This document shows, in pieces, positions 17,749 to 25,133 of a stretch of 38,006 nucleotides of DNA. The notes under the pieces are model-generated. The model made no database searches. It was not told the DNA's origin and was given only the letters and a program-made list of their open reading frames with translations. The stretch is from NCBI RefSeq assembly GCF_003248505.1, contig NZ_QFOA01000027.1, positions 1 to 38,006 on the forward strand, in the 5' to 3' direction. Numbering within the stretch: the stretch's first letter is position 1; each line of letters starts with the position of its first letter. Position numbers and translations under genes: made by a program. Source of the DNA: Sphingobium sp. (GTDB lineage: Bacteria > Pseudomonadota > Alphaproteobacteria > Sphingomonadales > Sphingomonadaceae).

Positions 17749-18585
17749 ATGGAAACTGAACCTCTTGAGCCCGGGCTTTACATCGTCGCGGGGCCGATCG
17801 GCAACCTTGGAGACCTGACGCCGCGCGCAGCCGACATTCTGCGCCGGGCCGATGTGGTCGCTGTGGAGGATACGCGGGTGAGCGCGCGGCTGCTGCGCCA
17901 TGCCGGGTCCGACCGGCCCATGGTCCCCTATCACGACCACAGCGCCGATCATGTGCGCCAGCGGCTGGTCGAACGGATGGGGCAGGAGGCCGTTGCGCTC
18001 CTTTCCGATGCGGGCACGCCCCTCATATCCGATCCGGGCTACAAGCTGGTGCGCGACGCGCGCGCGGCGGGGCGGCCGGTGACGACGCTGCCCGGCCCCA
18101 GCGCCGTGATCGCCGCGCTCACATTGTCGGGCCTGCCGACCGACCGTTTCCTCTTCATGGGCTTCCTGCCCGCCAAGGCCAAGGCGCGGGGCGACGCGCT
18201 GGACGAAGTCGCCGCCTTGCGCGCCACGCTCGCCTTCTACGAAAGCGGCCCGCGCCTGTCCGACAGCCTCGCCGCGATGGCCGCGCATCTGGGCGATCGC
18301 GAAGCGGCGGTCAGCCGCGAAATCAGCAAGGCGTTCGAAGAAACCGCCACCGGAACGCTCACCGCTTTGTCCGCTCGCTACGCCGATGCGCCGCCCAAGG
18401 GGGAAATCGTCGTGATCGTCGGGCCACCGGGCGAAGCGCCCCCAGCCAGCGCAGAGGACGCCGACGCAGCGCTGCGCGAAGCGCTCACCCGCCTTCCGGT
18501 ATCGAAAGCGGCAGGCGAAGTCGCCAAGAAGCTCGGTCTCGACCGCCGCGCGCTCTACGACCGGGCGATGGAACTCAAGGCATGA
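17749..18585 (+). CDS. rsmI: 16S rRNA (cytidine-1402 2'-O) methyltransferase
   Basis: A 278-aa SAM-dependent methyltransferase of the tetrapyrrole-methylase fold that modifies C1402 in the ribosomal P site. GLYIVAGPIGNLGDLTPRA, VAVEDTRVSARLL, LLSDAGTPLISDPGYKLVR and LPGPSAVIAALTLSGLPTDRF are the family motifs. The ATG is preceded by GGCGTCCTT, without a clear Shine-Dalgarno site. The stop overlaps yraN as ATGA. Confidence 0.95.
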   Translation: METEPLEPGLYIVAGPIGNLGDLTPRAADILRRADVVAVEDTRVSARLLRHAGSDRPMVPYHDHSADHVRQRLVERMGQEAVALLSDAGTPLISDPGYKLVRDARAAGRPVTTLPGPSAVIAALTLSGLPTDRFLFMGFLPAKAKARGDALDEVAALRATLAFYESGPRLSDSLAAMAAHLGDREAAVSREISKAFEETATGTLTALSARYADAPPKGEIVVIVGPPGEAPPASAEDADAALREALTRLPVSKAAGEVAKKLGLDRRALYDRAMELKA

Positions 18586-18935
18586 GGAGACAGGCCGCCG
18601 AAAAACGCGGGCGGCAGGCGGAGCGGATCGCGGCATGGTGGCTGCGGCTCAAGGGCTGGGACATCGTCGGTCGCCGTCTGCGCACGCCTGCCGGCGAAGT
18701 CGATCTCGTCGCCCGCCGCGACGCGATGCTCGCCTTTGTCGAGGTGAAGGCGCGCGCCAGCGCCGCCGAACTCGACCTTTCCATCGACGAACGCCGCCTT
18801 TCGCGCGTGGCCGCCGCCGCTGAAATCCTGTGGCACGATCTGGCCCAGCCGGGCGACGACATGCGAATCGATGTGATCCTCCTTGCGCCGGGCCACCCGC
18901 CGCGCCATCTGGCGAACGTCTGGCACGGGGGCTGA
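18582..18935 (+). CDS. YraN family protein (UPF0102)
   Basis: A 117-aa protein with the predicted nuclease-fold motifs GEVDLVARRD and FVEVKAR, as in YraN. Its exact role is not established. Position after rsmI and the ATGA overlap are typical for the family. The N terminus is basic (MRRQAAEKRGRQAERIAAWW). Confidence 0.92.
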   Translation: MRRQAAEKRGRQAERIAAWWLRLKGWDIVGRRLRTPAGEVDLVARRDAMLAFVEVKARASAAELDLSIDERRLSRVAAAAEILWHDLAQPGDDMRIDVILLAPGHPPRHLANVWHGG

Positions 18936-18974
18936 TGCTGCGCCCCACCGCCCTTGCGAGGAAGAAGGACGCGC

Positions 18975-19949
18975 ATGACCAACCTCAATCCCCTGACCGT
19001 CGCTGTGCAGATGGACCCGATGGAGGGTATCAACATCGCGGGCGATTCGACCTTCCACATCATGCTGGCGGGGCAGGCGCGGGGGCACCGTCTCTATCAT
19101 TATCTCGCGCCCGACCTCACCTTCCGCGACGGGCGAGTGCTGGCGAAGGCGCGGCCCGTCGAGGTGCAGAAGATCCACGGCGACCATTTCGTCCATGGCC
19201 CCGAGGAACTGCTCGACCTTGGCCGCGACGTGGACGTGGTGCTGATGCGGCAGGACCCGCCCTTCGACCTCAGCTACATCACCGCCACGCATCTGCTCGA
19301 ACGGGTGCGGGACGAAACGCTGGTGGTGAACGACCCGGCGAGCGTACGCAACGCGCCTGAAAAGCTGTTCGTGCTCGATTATGCCCGCTTCATGCCGCCG
19401 ACGATGATCACCCGCGACCTTGCCGAAGTGCGCGCCTTCCTCGCCGAGCATGGCGAGATCGTGGTGAAGCCGCTCTACGGCAATGGCGGCGTCGCGGTAT
19501 TCCATGTCGGCGCGAACGGCGCGAACCTCTCCTCGCTGGTCGAACTGTTCAAGGCGAGCTGGGTCGAACCCTTCATGGTGCAGGCGTTCATTCCGGGCGT
19601 CGCCGAAGGGGACAAGCGCATCGTTCTGGTGGACGGCGAAGTCGCAGGCGCGGTGAACCGCATTCCGGGCAAGGGCGAAATCCGCTCCAACCTTGCGGTG
19701 GGCGGTTCGGCCGCCAAGACGCAACTGACGGACAAGGAACGCGAAATCTGTGCTGCGCTGGGGCCTGAACTGAAACGCCGGGGATTGCTGTTCGTCGGCA
19801 TCGACGTGATCGGCGGCGAATGGCTGACCGAAATCAACGTCACGTCGCCCACCGGCATCGTGTCGATCGAGACGTTCGACGGCACCGACACGGGCGGTCT
19901 CATCTGGGACGCGATCGACACCCGGCTGGCGGAGCGTGCTGCATCCTGA
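18975..19949 (+). CDS. gshB: glutathione synthase
   Basis: A 324-aa ATP-grasp enzyme that joins gamma-glutamylcysteine and glycine to make glutathione. AVQMDPMEGINIAGDSTF at the start, MRQDPPFDLSYITATHLLE, VVKPLYGNGG (ATP lid) and INVTSPTGI at the C terminus are family hallmarks. The ATG at 18975 follows GGAAGAAGGA. The gene is 39 bp after yraN. Confidence 0.96.
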   Translation: MTNLNPLTVAVQMDPMEGINIAGDSTFHIMLAGQARGHRLYHYLAPDLTFRDGRVLAKARPVEVQKIHGDHFVHGPEELLDLGRDVDVVLMRQDPPFDLSYITATHLLERVRDETLVVNDPASVRNAPEKLFVLDYARFMPPTMITRDLAEVRAFLAEHGEIVVKPLYGNGGVAVFHVGANGANLSSLVELFKASWVEPFMVQAFIPGVAEGDKRIVLVDGEVAGAVNRIPGKGEIRSNLAVGGSAAKTQLTDKEREICAALGPELKRRGLLFVGIDVIGGEWLTEINVTSPTGIVSIETFDGTDTGGLIWDAIDTRLAERAAS

Positions 19950-20026
19950 CTGAACGGAGCGGCGCGTGGCGCGTTGGGCGGGTTTGATCCTTCGACAAAG
20001 GTCCGCCCCCCAATGAGCATTTCCCT

Positions 20027-20701
20027 ATGACCGACTGGGTGCTGCAGCTGATCGACGCGGGTGGCTATTGGGGCATCGCGTTCCTCATGGTGCTCGAAAA
20101 TGTGTTTCCGCCGATCCCGTCCGAACTCATCATGGGCATCGGCGGCATCCGCGTGGGGCAGGGGCGCATGGCGATGGAATGGTTACTGCTCGCGGGCACG
20201 GTCGGCACCACCGTCGGCAATTATTTCTGGTATCTCGTCGGTCATTTCCTGGGCTTCGAACGGCTAAAGCCACTGGTCGACCGCTATGGGCGCTGGGCGA
20301 CGCTGGAATGGAAGGACGTGGAGGCGCTCGACCGGTTGTTCGGCAAATATGGCCAGATCGTCGTCTTCGTCTTCCGGTTCCTGCCCGCTTTCCGCACCAT
20401 GGTATCCCTGCCGGCGGGCCTGTTCAGGATGGGGCATGTGCGCTTCCAAGCCCGCACGGATGTAAAGGGAAGGGCGCTCCATTTCCTCAATACGCACGGG
20501 CGGTTTTTGCTGTTTACGGCGGCGGGCGCGCTGATCTGGAACATCATTCTTGCCTATGCCGGGTATTTCCTCGGCAAGCGGGTGACCGAGATCGACAGGT
20601 ATCTTGGGCCGATCACAACCGTCTGTATCGCTTTGTGCGTCATCGGCTATGTTTATCGGCTCCTGACATGGAAGCCTAAATCTAACCCCGGAGCCGCCTA
20701 A
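20027..20701 (+). CDS. DedA-family membrane protein with a 20-residue insert
   Basis: A 224-aa membrane protein of the DedA/VTT family, thought to move lipids such as undecaprenyl phosphate or phosphatidylethanolamine across the membrane. It shows the family motifs ENVFPPIPSELI, GNYFWYLVGHFLG and the arginine segment VFRFLPAFRTMVSLPAGLFRM. In relatives, the M-x3-RF motif is followed at once by a membrane helix (LLFTAAGALIWN). Here residues 141-160 (20447-20506) are inserted in frame at that point, starting QARTDVKGRALHF and ending in a second GRF. The insert is basic and not hydrophobic. The last 20 bp overlap the convergent zinc-ribbon gene. Confidence 0.9.
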   Translation: MTDWVLQLIDAGGYWGIAFLMVLENVFPPIPSELIMGIGGIRVGQGRMAMEWLLLAGTVGTTVGNYFWYLVGHFLGFERLKPLVDRYGRWATLEWKDVEALDRLFGKYGQIVVFVFRFLPAFRTMVSLPAGLFRMGHVRFQARTDVKGRALHFLNTHGRFLLFTAAGALIWNIILAYAGYFLGKRVTEIDRYLGPITTVCIALCVIGYVYRLLTWKPKSNPGAA

Positions 20702-20987
20702 TCAAACGCCGCCACTGATCCTCATTTTCGGGCAAATATCTAGGTGCGTTATGTGGATCGCCGCTCGGCCTGATCTTGGTCGGTCGGCGTTTGCATCGGA
20801 CACAATATAGCCGCTGCGCTACGTCTCTGATGCTGGTGCGCCAGCATTTCGCGATGAAATACCGATACAGCCTCGCACTGTCGATGACACTGTGCCGCTG
20901 GCAATGACCGCACATCACGCAGAGGTTGGCTTCTCGTCGCGTAAAGTCGGACAGGTCCGTCCACTTCCGATTACCCAAATGTCCCAC
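20682..20987 (-). CDS. small zinc-ribbon protein
   Basis: A 101-aa protein with two CxxC pairs, CVMCGHC and CVRC, spaced like a zinc ribbon, between RREANL and KRRPTKI. Similar small proteins occur in sphingomonads; the function is unknown. It starts at a GTG (20987) one base after the upstream gene's stop, so the two form one operon. The basic, cysteine-rich composition is compatible with nucleic-acid binding. Confidence 0.7.
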   Translation of the reverse strand: MGHLGNRKWTDLSDFTRREANLCVMCGHCQRHSVIDSARLYRYFIAKCWRTSIRDVAQRLYCVRCKRRPTKIRPSGDPHNAPRYLPENEDQWRRLIRRLRG

Positions 20988-20988
20988 A

Positions 20989-21180
20989 TCACAGCGAGAA
21001 CGTCATCTGACGAGCATCGGGGATCGGCTGTTGCTTGTCCCAAGCTGCTAGGATGCTCTGTGCCAGTTCGAGCGCCGCGTTCTCTCGCAAGCGTTCGTTC
21101 GGTGCGGTCAGTGCCACTCTTGCCCATCCGGGAGCGTGAAGGAGGCTCTGCGCTAGCCATAGGGAATCAGGCTGGTTCAT
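20989..21180 (-). CDS. small DUF6771-like protein
   Basis: A 63-aa protein. LAQSLLHAPGWARVALTAPNERLRENAALELAQ, given here only as the core APGWARVALTAPNERLRE, resembles the DUF6771 family of sphingomonads, whose function is unknown. I chose the ATG at 21180; a TTG at 21216 would extend it through a LexA-like box, which argues against that start. It is the first gene of a two-gene operon with the zinc-ribbon gene. Confidence 0.7.
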   Translation of the reverse strand: MNQPDSLWLAQSLLHAPGWARVALTAPNERLRENAALELAQSILAAWDKQQPIPDARQMTFSL

Positions 21181-21182
21181 AG

Positions 21183-21209
21183 GAACGGTATAGGGAACAT
21201 AACGGGAAC
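21183..21209 (-). promoter_or_regulatory. LexA-type SOS box upstream of the DUF6771/zinc-ribbon operon
   Basis: On the minus strand the sequence reads GTTC-CCGTTAT-GTTC (21195-21209), an exact match to the GTTC-N7-GTTC direct repeat bound by LexA in alphaproteobacteria. A third GTTC follows at 21183-21186 after an 8-nt spacer. It ends 3-15 bp upstream of the 21180 start. It is also about 70 bp upstream of the divergent secreted-protein gene. Confidence 0.65.
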
Positions 21210-21278
21210 ATGACAAGAGGCTTGCGGTAAATGGCGTGGGCGATATGGCTTGCTATGAACATAGATTCAGGGGCGACG

Positions 21279-21755
21279 ATGCGGTTCAAGACACCAGTTT
21301 GGATGCTGATGACGGCGTTGATGATCGACGGCGCAGCGGTCAGGGCGCAATCCACCAACGAAAAAGACTATATTGTGCCGGTATATTCCGGCCCACGCGC
21401 AAAACCGGATTTTGCGCGTAGCGGACCCAAATTCAGCAGATTTCGCACCGCCATCACAGATGGCTTTAAGTCTAACGAGATTGCTGCTGGCCACTACACC
21501 ATTATCACGATCGGCTGTGGCACAGGCTGTACATTCAATGTCGTTGGTGACGTACAAACAGGCGAATTATTTGAGTTTCCCATCGGCGGCGAGTTTTACC
21601 AGAGCCTGGAAATCATAACGAGGTCAAACAGCCGGCTTATGGTCGCACGTTGGGGTGCCAGCTACGATAACGAGTGTACAGGACGCATCTATGCGCTCCA
21701 AGGAACGAAATTCACGCAGATCGGCAAGGACAGGCGCAAAGGGTCAAACTGTTAG
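21279..21755 (+). CDS. small secreted protein of unknown function
   Basis: A 158-aa protein with a signal peptide (MRFKTPVWMLMTALMIDGAA, cleavage near VRAQS). The mature part has a core with IGCGTGCTFNVVGD, a phenylalanine-rich strand and paired cysteines, including two near the C terminus, which suggests disulfides in the periplasm. AGGGG lies 8 nt before the ATG at 21279. ATGs at 21231 and 21255 would put a poor sequence before the signal. I do not recognise a function. Confidence 0.65.
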   Translation: MRFKTPVWMLMTALMIDGAAVRAQSTNEKDYIVPVYSGPRAKPDFARSGPKFSRFRTAITDGFKSNEIAAGHYTIITIGCGTGCTFNVVGDVQTGELFEFPIGGEFYQSLEIITRSNSRLMVARWGASYDNECTGRIYALQGTKFTQIGKDRRKGSNC

Positions 21756-21887
21756 TCGGATGCGCACGAGAAAGCCCGCCGGTTTCCCGACGAGCTTCAT
21801 GTGACCCCCGGCGCACCGGCATGTGTGGAATTCAACCACCGTTCCTTACCAAACCTCGGTCAGCGAGCAGGAATTGAACCTGCGTTA

Positions 21888-21960
21888 GCTCTACGATGAG
21901 GCCTCGAACCTCATTTCTTCGGCCAAATGGCCGCTATCTTGTCCATTAAACGACGTAGAA
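21888..21960 (-). other. tRNA-like element, no functional anticodon loop
   Basis: Seventy-two bases can fold like a tRNA: 7-bp acceptor stem (21954-21960 with 21889-21895, one G-T pair), T at position 8, a D-arm-like segment GTTTAATGGACAAGAT with the GG of the D loop, and a T arm TGAGG-TTCGAGG-CCTCA (21897-21913). The central arm is a perfect CGGCC/GGCCG stem with only a 4-nt loop (21920-21933), so no 7-nt anticodon loop exists. A second T-arm-like hairpin, GCAGG-TTCAATT-CCTGC, follows at 21867-21883. It may be a degenerate phage tRNA, a tRNA-derived attachment region or a structured RNA. Confidence 0.3.
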
Positions 21961-22044
21961 TATGTGTGTCGGACTGGATCTAGGCAGCTTCGAACTGTCC
22001 CGCGTCCTCTATGTGGAATAGGCCCAACCATCCGACACACATAT
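21960..22044. repeat. 14-bp perfect inverted repeat enclosing a second tRNA-sized hairpin
   Basis: ATATGTGTGTCGGA (21960-21973) is the exact complement of 22031-22044, with 57 bases between. The inner part contains a hairpin with a TTCGAA loop (GGCAG-CTTCGAA-CTGTC on the plus strand, which also looks like an anticodon arm). The folded unit is about the length of a tRNA acceptor-to-acceptor. A canonical cloverleaf is not obtained on either strand. Confidence 0.5.
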
Positions 22045-22049
22045 TTATA
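22042..22049 (-). promoter_or_regulatory. TATAAATA motif, candidate element promoter
   Basis: TATAAATA reads toward the tRNA-like region, and the following bases TGTGTG match those after the same motif at 23366. It equals the T4-type late promoter consensus, but no recognition factor is known here. Confidence 0.4.
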
Positions 22050-22052
22050 ACA

Positions 22053-22072
22053 CCAGCAACCGAAGCTGCCGG
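22053..22072 (-). terminator. UUCG-loop hairpin after the 22081 gene
   Basis: On the minus strand CCGGCAGC-TTCG-GTTGCTGG forms an 8-bp stem (two G-U pairs) closed by a stable cUUCGg tetraloop, starting 8 nt after the stop codon of the 22081-22464 gene. The T run is weak (TGTTATAAAT). Confidence 0.45.
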
Positions 22073-22080
22073 GTCCGTGT

Positions 22081-22464
22081 TTAGATGCTTCGATAGCCTT
22101 TCGCGTGGCTCGTCATGATCGTCGCAATATGAGCATTCGCCTGTGATTGAGCCTGAGAAGCGAAACCCATTGGCGAGCAGCCAATAGTGCCGGTAGTCTG
22201 GATGGTCCAACCTGCATCGCGAGCCTCACGATCACCCATTTCCTCATGGGCCTGCATCTTCGCCTGAACGACCGGCATACCAGTGTGAATGTGTTTGCGT
22301 AGCGTGACATCAAGTAGATCGCGGCGCTTGATGGCCTCAATGTGCTGCATTTTCAGTTTGCGAAGCTGCTCTTGTAGAGCTTCTTCCTCGTCCTGAATGG
22401 CAGTCAGTTCCACACTCGTAGCACGGATTTCCTCAAATAGTTTGTCGATAGCATTGTCTGCCAT
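22081..22464 (-). CDS. phage-type protein with N-terminal coiled coil
   Basis: A 127-aa protein of unknown function. Residues 1-70 are a strong coiled coil rich in Leu, Glu and Lys (DKLFEEIRATSVELTAIQDE and EEALQEQLRKLKMQHIEAIK). The C-terminal half is Gln/Ala-rich. AGGAG lies 9 nt before the ATG. It is the third gene of a minus-strand operon from 23332 to 22081. Confidence 0.65.
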   Translation of the reverse strand: MADNAIDKLFEEIRATSVELTAIQDEEEALQEQLRKLKMQHIEAIKRRDLLDVTLRKHIHTGMPVVQAKMQAHEEMGDREARDAGWTIQTTGTIGCSPMGFASQAQSQANAHIATIMTSHAKGYRSI

Positions 22465-22485
22465 TCGTATGTTCTCCTCTGTGGT

Positions 22486-22653
22486 TTAGTTGGGCTTATG
22501 GGCATCAATCGCTTTATCGAGCAGTGCCAGAGCCTCTTCGATCTTTCGAGCCAACGGACAATGTATGTCCTTGCTCAACAGCACTGTTATGTCATCGCGC
22601 ATGGTCGCTTGTGCTTCTTCCACGTTTAGTGTGGTTCCTTCTACCTCAATCAT
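22486..22653 (-). CDS. small acidic phage-type protein
   Basis: A 55-aa protein beginning MIEVEGTTLNVEEAQATMRD and ending LLDKAIDAHKPN. GGGGGAG lies just before the ATG at 22653. It fits between its two operon neighbours (10 bp from the upstream stop, 21 bp to the next start), which supports it despite its size. It is probably helical. Function unknown. Confidence 0.6.
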   Translation of the reverse strand: MIEVEGTTLNVEEAQATMRDDITVLLSKDIHCPLARKIEEALALLDKAIDAHKPN

Positions 22654-22663
22654 CGTCTCCCCC

Positions 22664-23332
22664 TTAGAACATGAACAAGCCGGTTTCGTCGGCCTGCAAT
22701 TTCGGTTGTGGTGCTGCGCCTTCTTGCATCAATCTCGCATTGGTCCAGACGCCTTTGTTCTCTTCCAAGTAAGAATCTGGATCGAGAAATGTCCGGTCCT
22801 CATCATGCAGAACGACCTTGGGCATACTGCATACCTGCAAGAATGGCGCGAACAAGAATGTGCTGGAAAAGTCACCCTTGCTATGCTGACCGACGCCAAA
22901 CTGTTCGCTTAGAAGCGATGCAATTCGAGTGTATTCCTTTGGGCATGTGATGGGCTTGGCAAGTGGTGTCAGGACAACAAGGCGCTCTTGTGGTCGCTTG
23001 CTGTTAATCTCATCCTGTGAATGGATGACATAGTGGATATGTGGAAAAGTCTCTTGTGCCTCGGCAATCTCGTTTGCGAGGCTATAAGGGAACTCCAACG
23101 GGATCGCTGTGATTTCCAGAATGTCTGCCTTAGTGTGGTTTCGAGCATAACTCGCAAAAGACCAGTAGAACTCGTCCTTTTCGTCGCGGCAGTATTGAAT
23201 AAGGTCGCGTAGTGCATCCTCCATTTTTTCTGCTGCCGTGATGCCATAAACCGAACCAGTGAAGCTGAGCTTTTTGAGAGCTTTCTTGGTTCGCAGTTTG
23301 AACAGTGATAACTTGAGTGTGGGGTCAATCAT
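22664..23332 (-). CDS. putative primase-like replication protein
   Basis: A 222-aa protein. The central part HIHYVIHSQDEINSKRPQE followed by RLVVLTPLAKPIT and PKEYTRIASLL (residues 98-140), then DFSSTFLFAPF, resembles the archaeo-eukaryotic primase-type domains of phages and plasmids: a histidine before a serine (H104), a conserved arginine strand (R117), a P-hydrophobic turn and a Y before a helix. The usual first acidic motif is unclear (around ILEITAIPLEF). I chose the ATG at 23332, which has GGAGAGAGA upstream; a GTG at 23362 would extend it by ten residues. It could be part of the element's replication module; this is a low-certainty call. Confidence 0.4.
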   Translation of the reverse strand: MIDPTLKLSLFKLRTKKALKKLSFTGSVYGITAAEKMEDALRDLIQYCRDEKDEFYWSFASYARNHTKADILEITAIPLEFPYSLANEIAEAQETFPHIHYVIHSQDEINSKRPQERLVVLTPLAKPITCPKEYTRIASLLSEQFGVGQHSKGDFSSTFLFAPFLQVCSMPKVVLHDEDRTFLDPDSYLEENKGVWTNARLMQEGAAPQPKLQADETGLFMF

Positions 23333-23365
23333 CGCTTCTCTCTCCGATGTTTTCTCTTCCACACA

Positions 23366-23371
23366 TATTTA
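23366..23371 (-). promoter_or_regulatory. TAAATA motif before the primase-like operon
   Basis: The minus strand reads ACTAAATATGTGTGG about 35 bp upstream of the 23332 start. It shares TAAATATGTGTG with the motif at 22042. Confidence 0.4.
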
Positions 23372-23420
23372 GTCGAGAAAGCTCAGAAAGGCGGTTTAAG
23401 GCAGTTCTGATAACTACGGG

Positions 23421-23849
23421 ATGACCAACTTAACTCCACACTTCACGCTGGCTGAAATGACCGTAACGACAACGGGTCTGGCCAATACTCCCAACAAGCA
23501 ACAGCTTGCCAATCTCACCGCGACGGCACAGGCCATGGAAGCTGTCAGGGCCGTGCTGAGCAAGCCCATTCGAGTGACAAGCGGCTTTCGTAGCGCAGCG
23601 GTCAATCGCGCAGTCGGCGGCAAACCAACATCGGCACATGCCCTTGGCTATGCGGTCGATTTCGTGTGTCCCGGCTTTGGCGATCCTATGACGATCTGCA
23701 AGGCGCTCGTCGCTGCTGGCATCAAGTTCGATCAGTTGATTATGGAAAAGAATTCCTGGGTCCATATCAGCTTTGACCCTCGTATGCGTGGGCAAGTCCT
23801 GAGCATGTGGAATGGCAATTACACCAGTGGCCTGCGCTCCAAGCCATAA
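23421..23849 (+). CDS. peptidase M15 family endolysin
   Basis: A 142-aa zinc peptidase of the M15 (D-Ala-D-Ala carboxypeptidase-like) family as used by phages to degrade peptidoglycan. Zinc ligands are visible as H73 and D80 in SAHALGYAVDF and H115 in SWVHISFDP; RVTSGFRSAAVNRAVGG is also typical. There is no signal peptide, so a holin or other route would be needed for export. The ribosome binding site is weak (ACTACGGG). Two hairpins and a terminator follow. Confidence 0.88.
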   Translation: MTNLTPHFTLAEMTVTTTGLANTPNKQQLANLTATAQAMEAVRAVLSKPIRVTSGFRSAAVNRAVGGKPTSAHALGYAVDFVCPGFGDPMTICKALVAAGIKFDQLIMEKNSWVHISFDPRMRGQVLSMWNGNYTSGLRSKP

Positions 23850-23878
23850 ATACGAATGTCCCCGCGAAAGGACATTCA
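23847..23878 (+). promoter_or_regulatory. TAAATA motif overlapping the endolysin stop, then a hairpin
   Basis: TAAATACGA starts at the TAA stop codon of the endolysin gene and is followed by a perfect 8-bp stem, GAATGTCC/GGACATTC (23853-23878, 8-nt loop CCGCGAAA... including its edges). No plus-strand gene follows, so it may be a promoter for a short RNA or just chance. Confidence 0.3.
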
Positions 23879-23912
23879 ATCAGGGTTGCTCACCCTATTA
23901 CATTGAACGAAG

Positions 23913-23944
23913 AAACCCCCGGTCAAATTAATGGCCGGGGGTTT
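23913..23944. terminator. bidirectional rho-independent terminator
   Basis: AAACCCCCGG (23913-23922) pairs with CCGGGGGTTT (23935-23944), followed by T on both strands. It separates the convergent endolysin and 23960-24703 genes. Confidence 0.85.
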
Positions 23945-23959
23945 TGCTCTTATGTCCTT

Positions 23960-24703
23960 TTATGCAGCTTTCTTGCCCAGCTTGTAAAAGAGGCTGTCTG
24001 CTTCTTTGGCTTCCACCTTTTCCACATTCATGACCTCCAACGTGCCGCCGACAATCCGGCCCCAGAGCATCACAACAGAGCCGTCCTCATGGTTGAGAGC
24101 GTCATCGAAGTGAGCAACAGGCTGCGCGTTTCGTCCCTTCTCGCGAACGGTTTCGATACGCTTTGCCTGTGCGTCAGTCTTGTTCTCATCCCGGTCCTTC
24201 CCCTCGATGCCGTCCAGCGCATTGCCGAACGCCGCGTCAGAGAAGTTCCGAATGAAGTCCTGAACGCTGCCGTGAATTCGCCCTTCACGCTTTGCCTTCA
24301 AGAGAAAGCGCACATGATTGGCATACTTCTCGGCACTCCGGTAACTGAAGTCCCACTTTCCGTCCTTATGTTCCGCAAAAACGGCCTTAACGAACTTCGG
24401 GTAAGGGTTCGGGTTCGGGTTCTTGTCAGTCGGTGCCGGTGGGACGATACCACGTTCCGCGAGGAACGAGTTATAGCCCGCAGACGGCTTTTCGACTTTC
24501 AAGTCCTCTGCCAGTTTAACCAGACCTGCAACCAGATCGTAGGTGTGATCCCGCGACTTGGCTTGCAGCAACACAATCTGACGATTGAGTTCCGTGATCT
24601 GTTTGTTGTCCTCGGTAGTGCCTTTGTCCACATCGGCCTTAACGGCTTCCTTGAACTTAGACACCAGAGCTTCAACTGCATTCTTGTCCATTACGTCTGT
24701 CAT
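23960..24703 (-). CDS. unknown protein of the mobile element
   Basis: A 247-aa protein beginning MTDVMDKNAVEALVSKFKEA. The N-terminal 60 residues are charged and helical; a middle segment PNPNPYPKFVKAVFAEHKDG is followed by basic helices (HVRFLLKAKREGRIHG), and the tail is Lys/Glu-rich. I do not recognise a family. AAAGGA lies 9 nt before the ATG at 24703. It is the only gene downstream of the iteron-overlapped minus-strand promoter at 25134-25162, so it might be a copy-control or origin-binding protein; that is inference from position only. Confidence 0.6.
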   Translation of the reverse strand: MTDVMDKNAVEALVSKFKEAVKADVDKGTTEDNKQITELNRQIVLLQAKSRDHTYDLVAGLVKLAEDLKVEKPSAGYNSFLAERGIVPPAPTDKNPNPNPYPKFVKAVFAEHKDGKWDFSYRSAEKYANHVRFLLKAKREGRIHGSVQDFIRNFSDAAFGNALDGIEGKDRDENKTDAQAKRIETVREKGRNAQPVAHFDDALNHEDGSVVMLWGRIVGGTLEVMNVEKVEAKEADSLFYKLGKKAA

Positions 24704-25130
24704 GTTTGGTCCTTTCACCAACGAGTAGTGAAGCAGCCTGACGCGCCATTACTGACGCAACTCTCCACTTTCAGCGTATAGTGAGGCCGAAACCTCGTCG
24801 GCCTGAGACATGGTCACAGGTCGTGGGACTAACCGCTGCGCTGGTCTGCAAAGGACAAAAATGTCCAGAACATCGCCGGATTTGCACCCGACTGATAACC
24901 CGCAAGTTCGAGGACATAACAGATTGAAAGAGCCCCCGGTTTTTACGCCGGTCACTCGGCCTAGCAATCAAGAGGTAAAAATCCCGTTAATCCGGGGAGA
25001 TAACCGAACCCGCGCAGCGCAGAGCGCGCCACACAAGAAGTGAGGTCAGATCGAACAGGGAAGCAACTTAACCCACCTACCTGACCAACCCATACCCGAT
25101 CTTACTTCCAATAAGTCCTTTCTCTTTCTC
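24704..25130 (-). other. long non-coding leader between the iteron promoter and the 24703 gene
   Basis: More than 400 bp without a convincing gene. It contains several GC-rich complementary segments, such as ATGTCC (24868-24873) with a matching GGACAT at 24913, CCGG/CCGG pairs around 24936-24950, and CCCG-TTAAT-CCGGG near 24983-24997. Open frames crossing it lack ribosome binding sites and have odd composition. It may be a structured RNA leader. Confidence 0.35.
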
Positions 25131-25133
25131 TCT

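Noticed and set aside
21862..21935. tRNA-Ser(CGA)-like reading using TTCGAGG as anticodon loop and TTCAATT as T loop
   Set aside because: The acceptor stem has a mismatch and several G-U pairs, and the D arm lacks conserved bases; it competes with the fold at 21888-21960, so I did not call a tRNA gene.
24860..24920. tRNA-like segment with GTTCGAGG and ATGTCC/GGACAT ends
   Set aside because: Only about 55 nt long and no anticodon or D arm can be formed.
24749..24967. 72-aa frame on the minus strand in the long leader
   Set aside because: No ribosome site, odd composition, and it lies in structured non-coding sequence.
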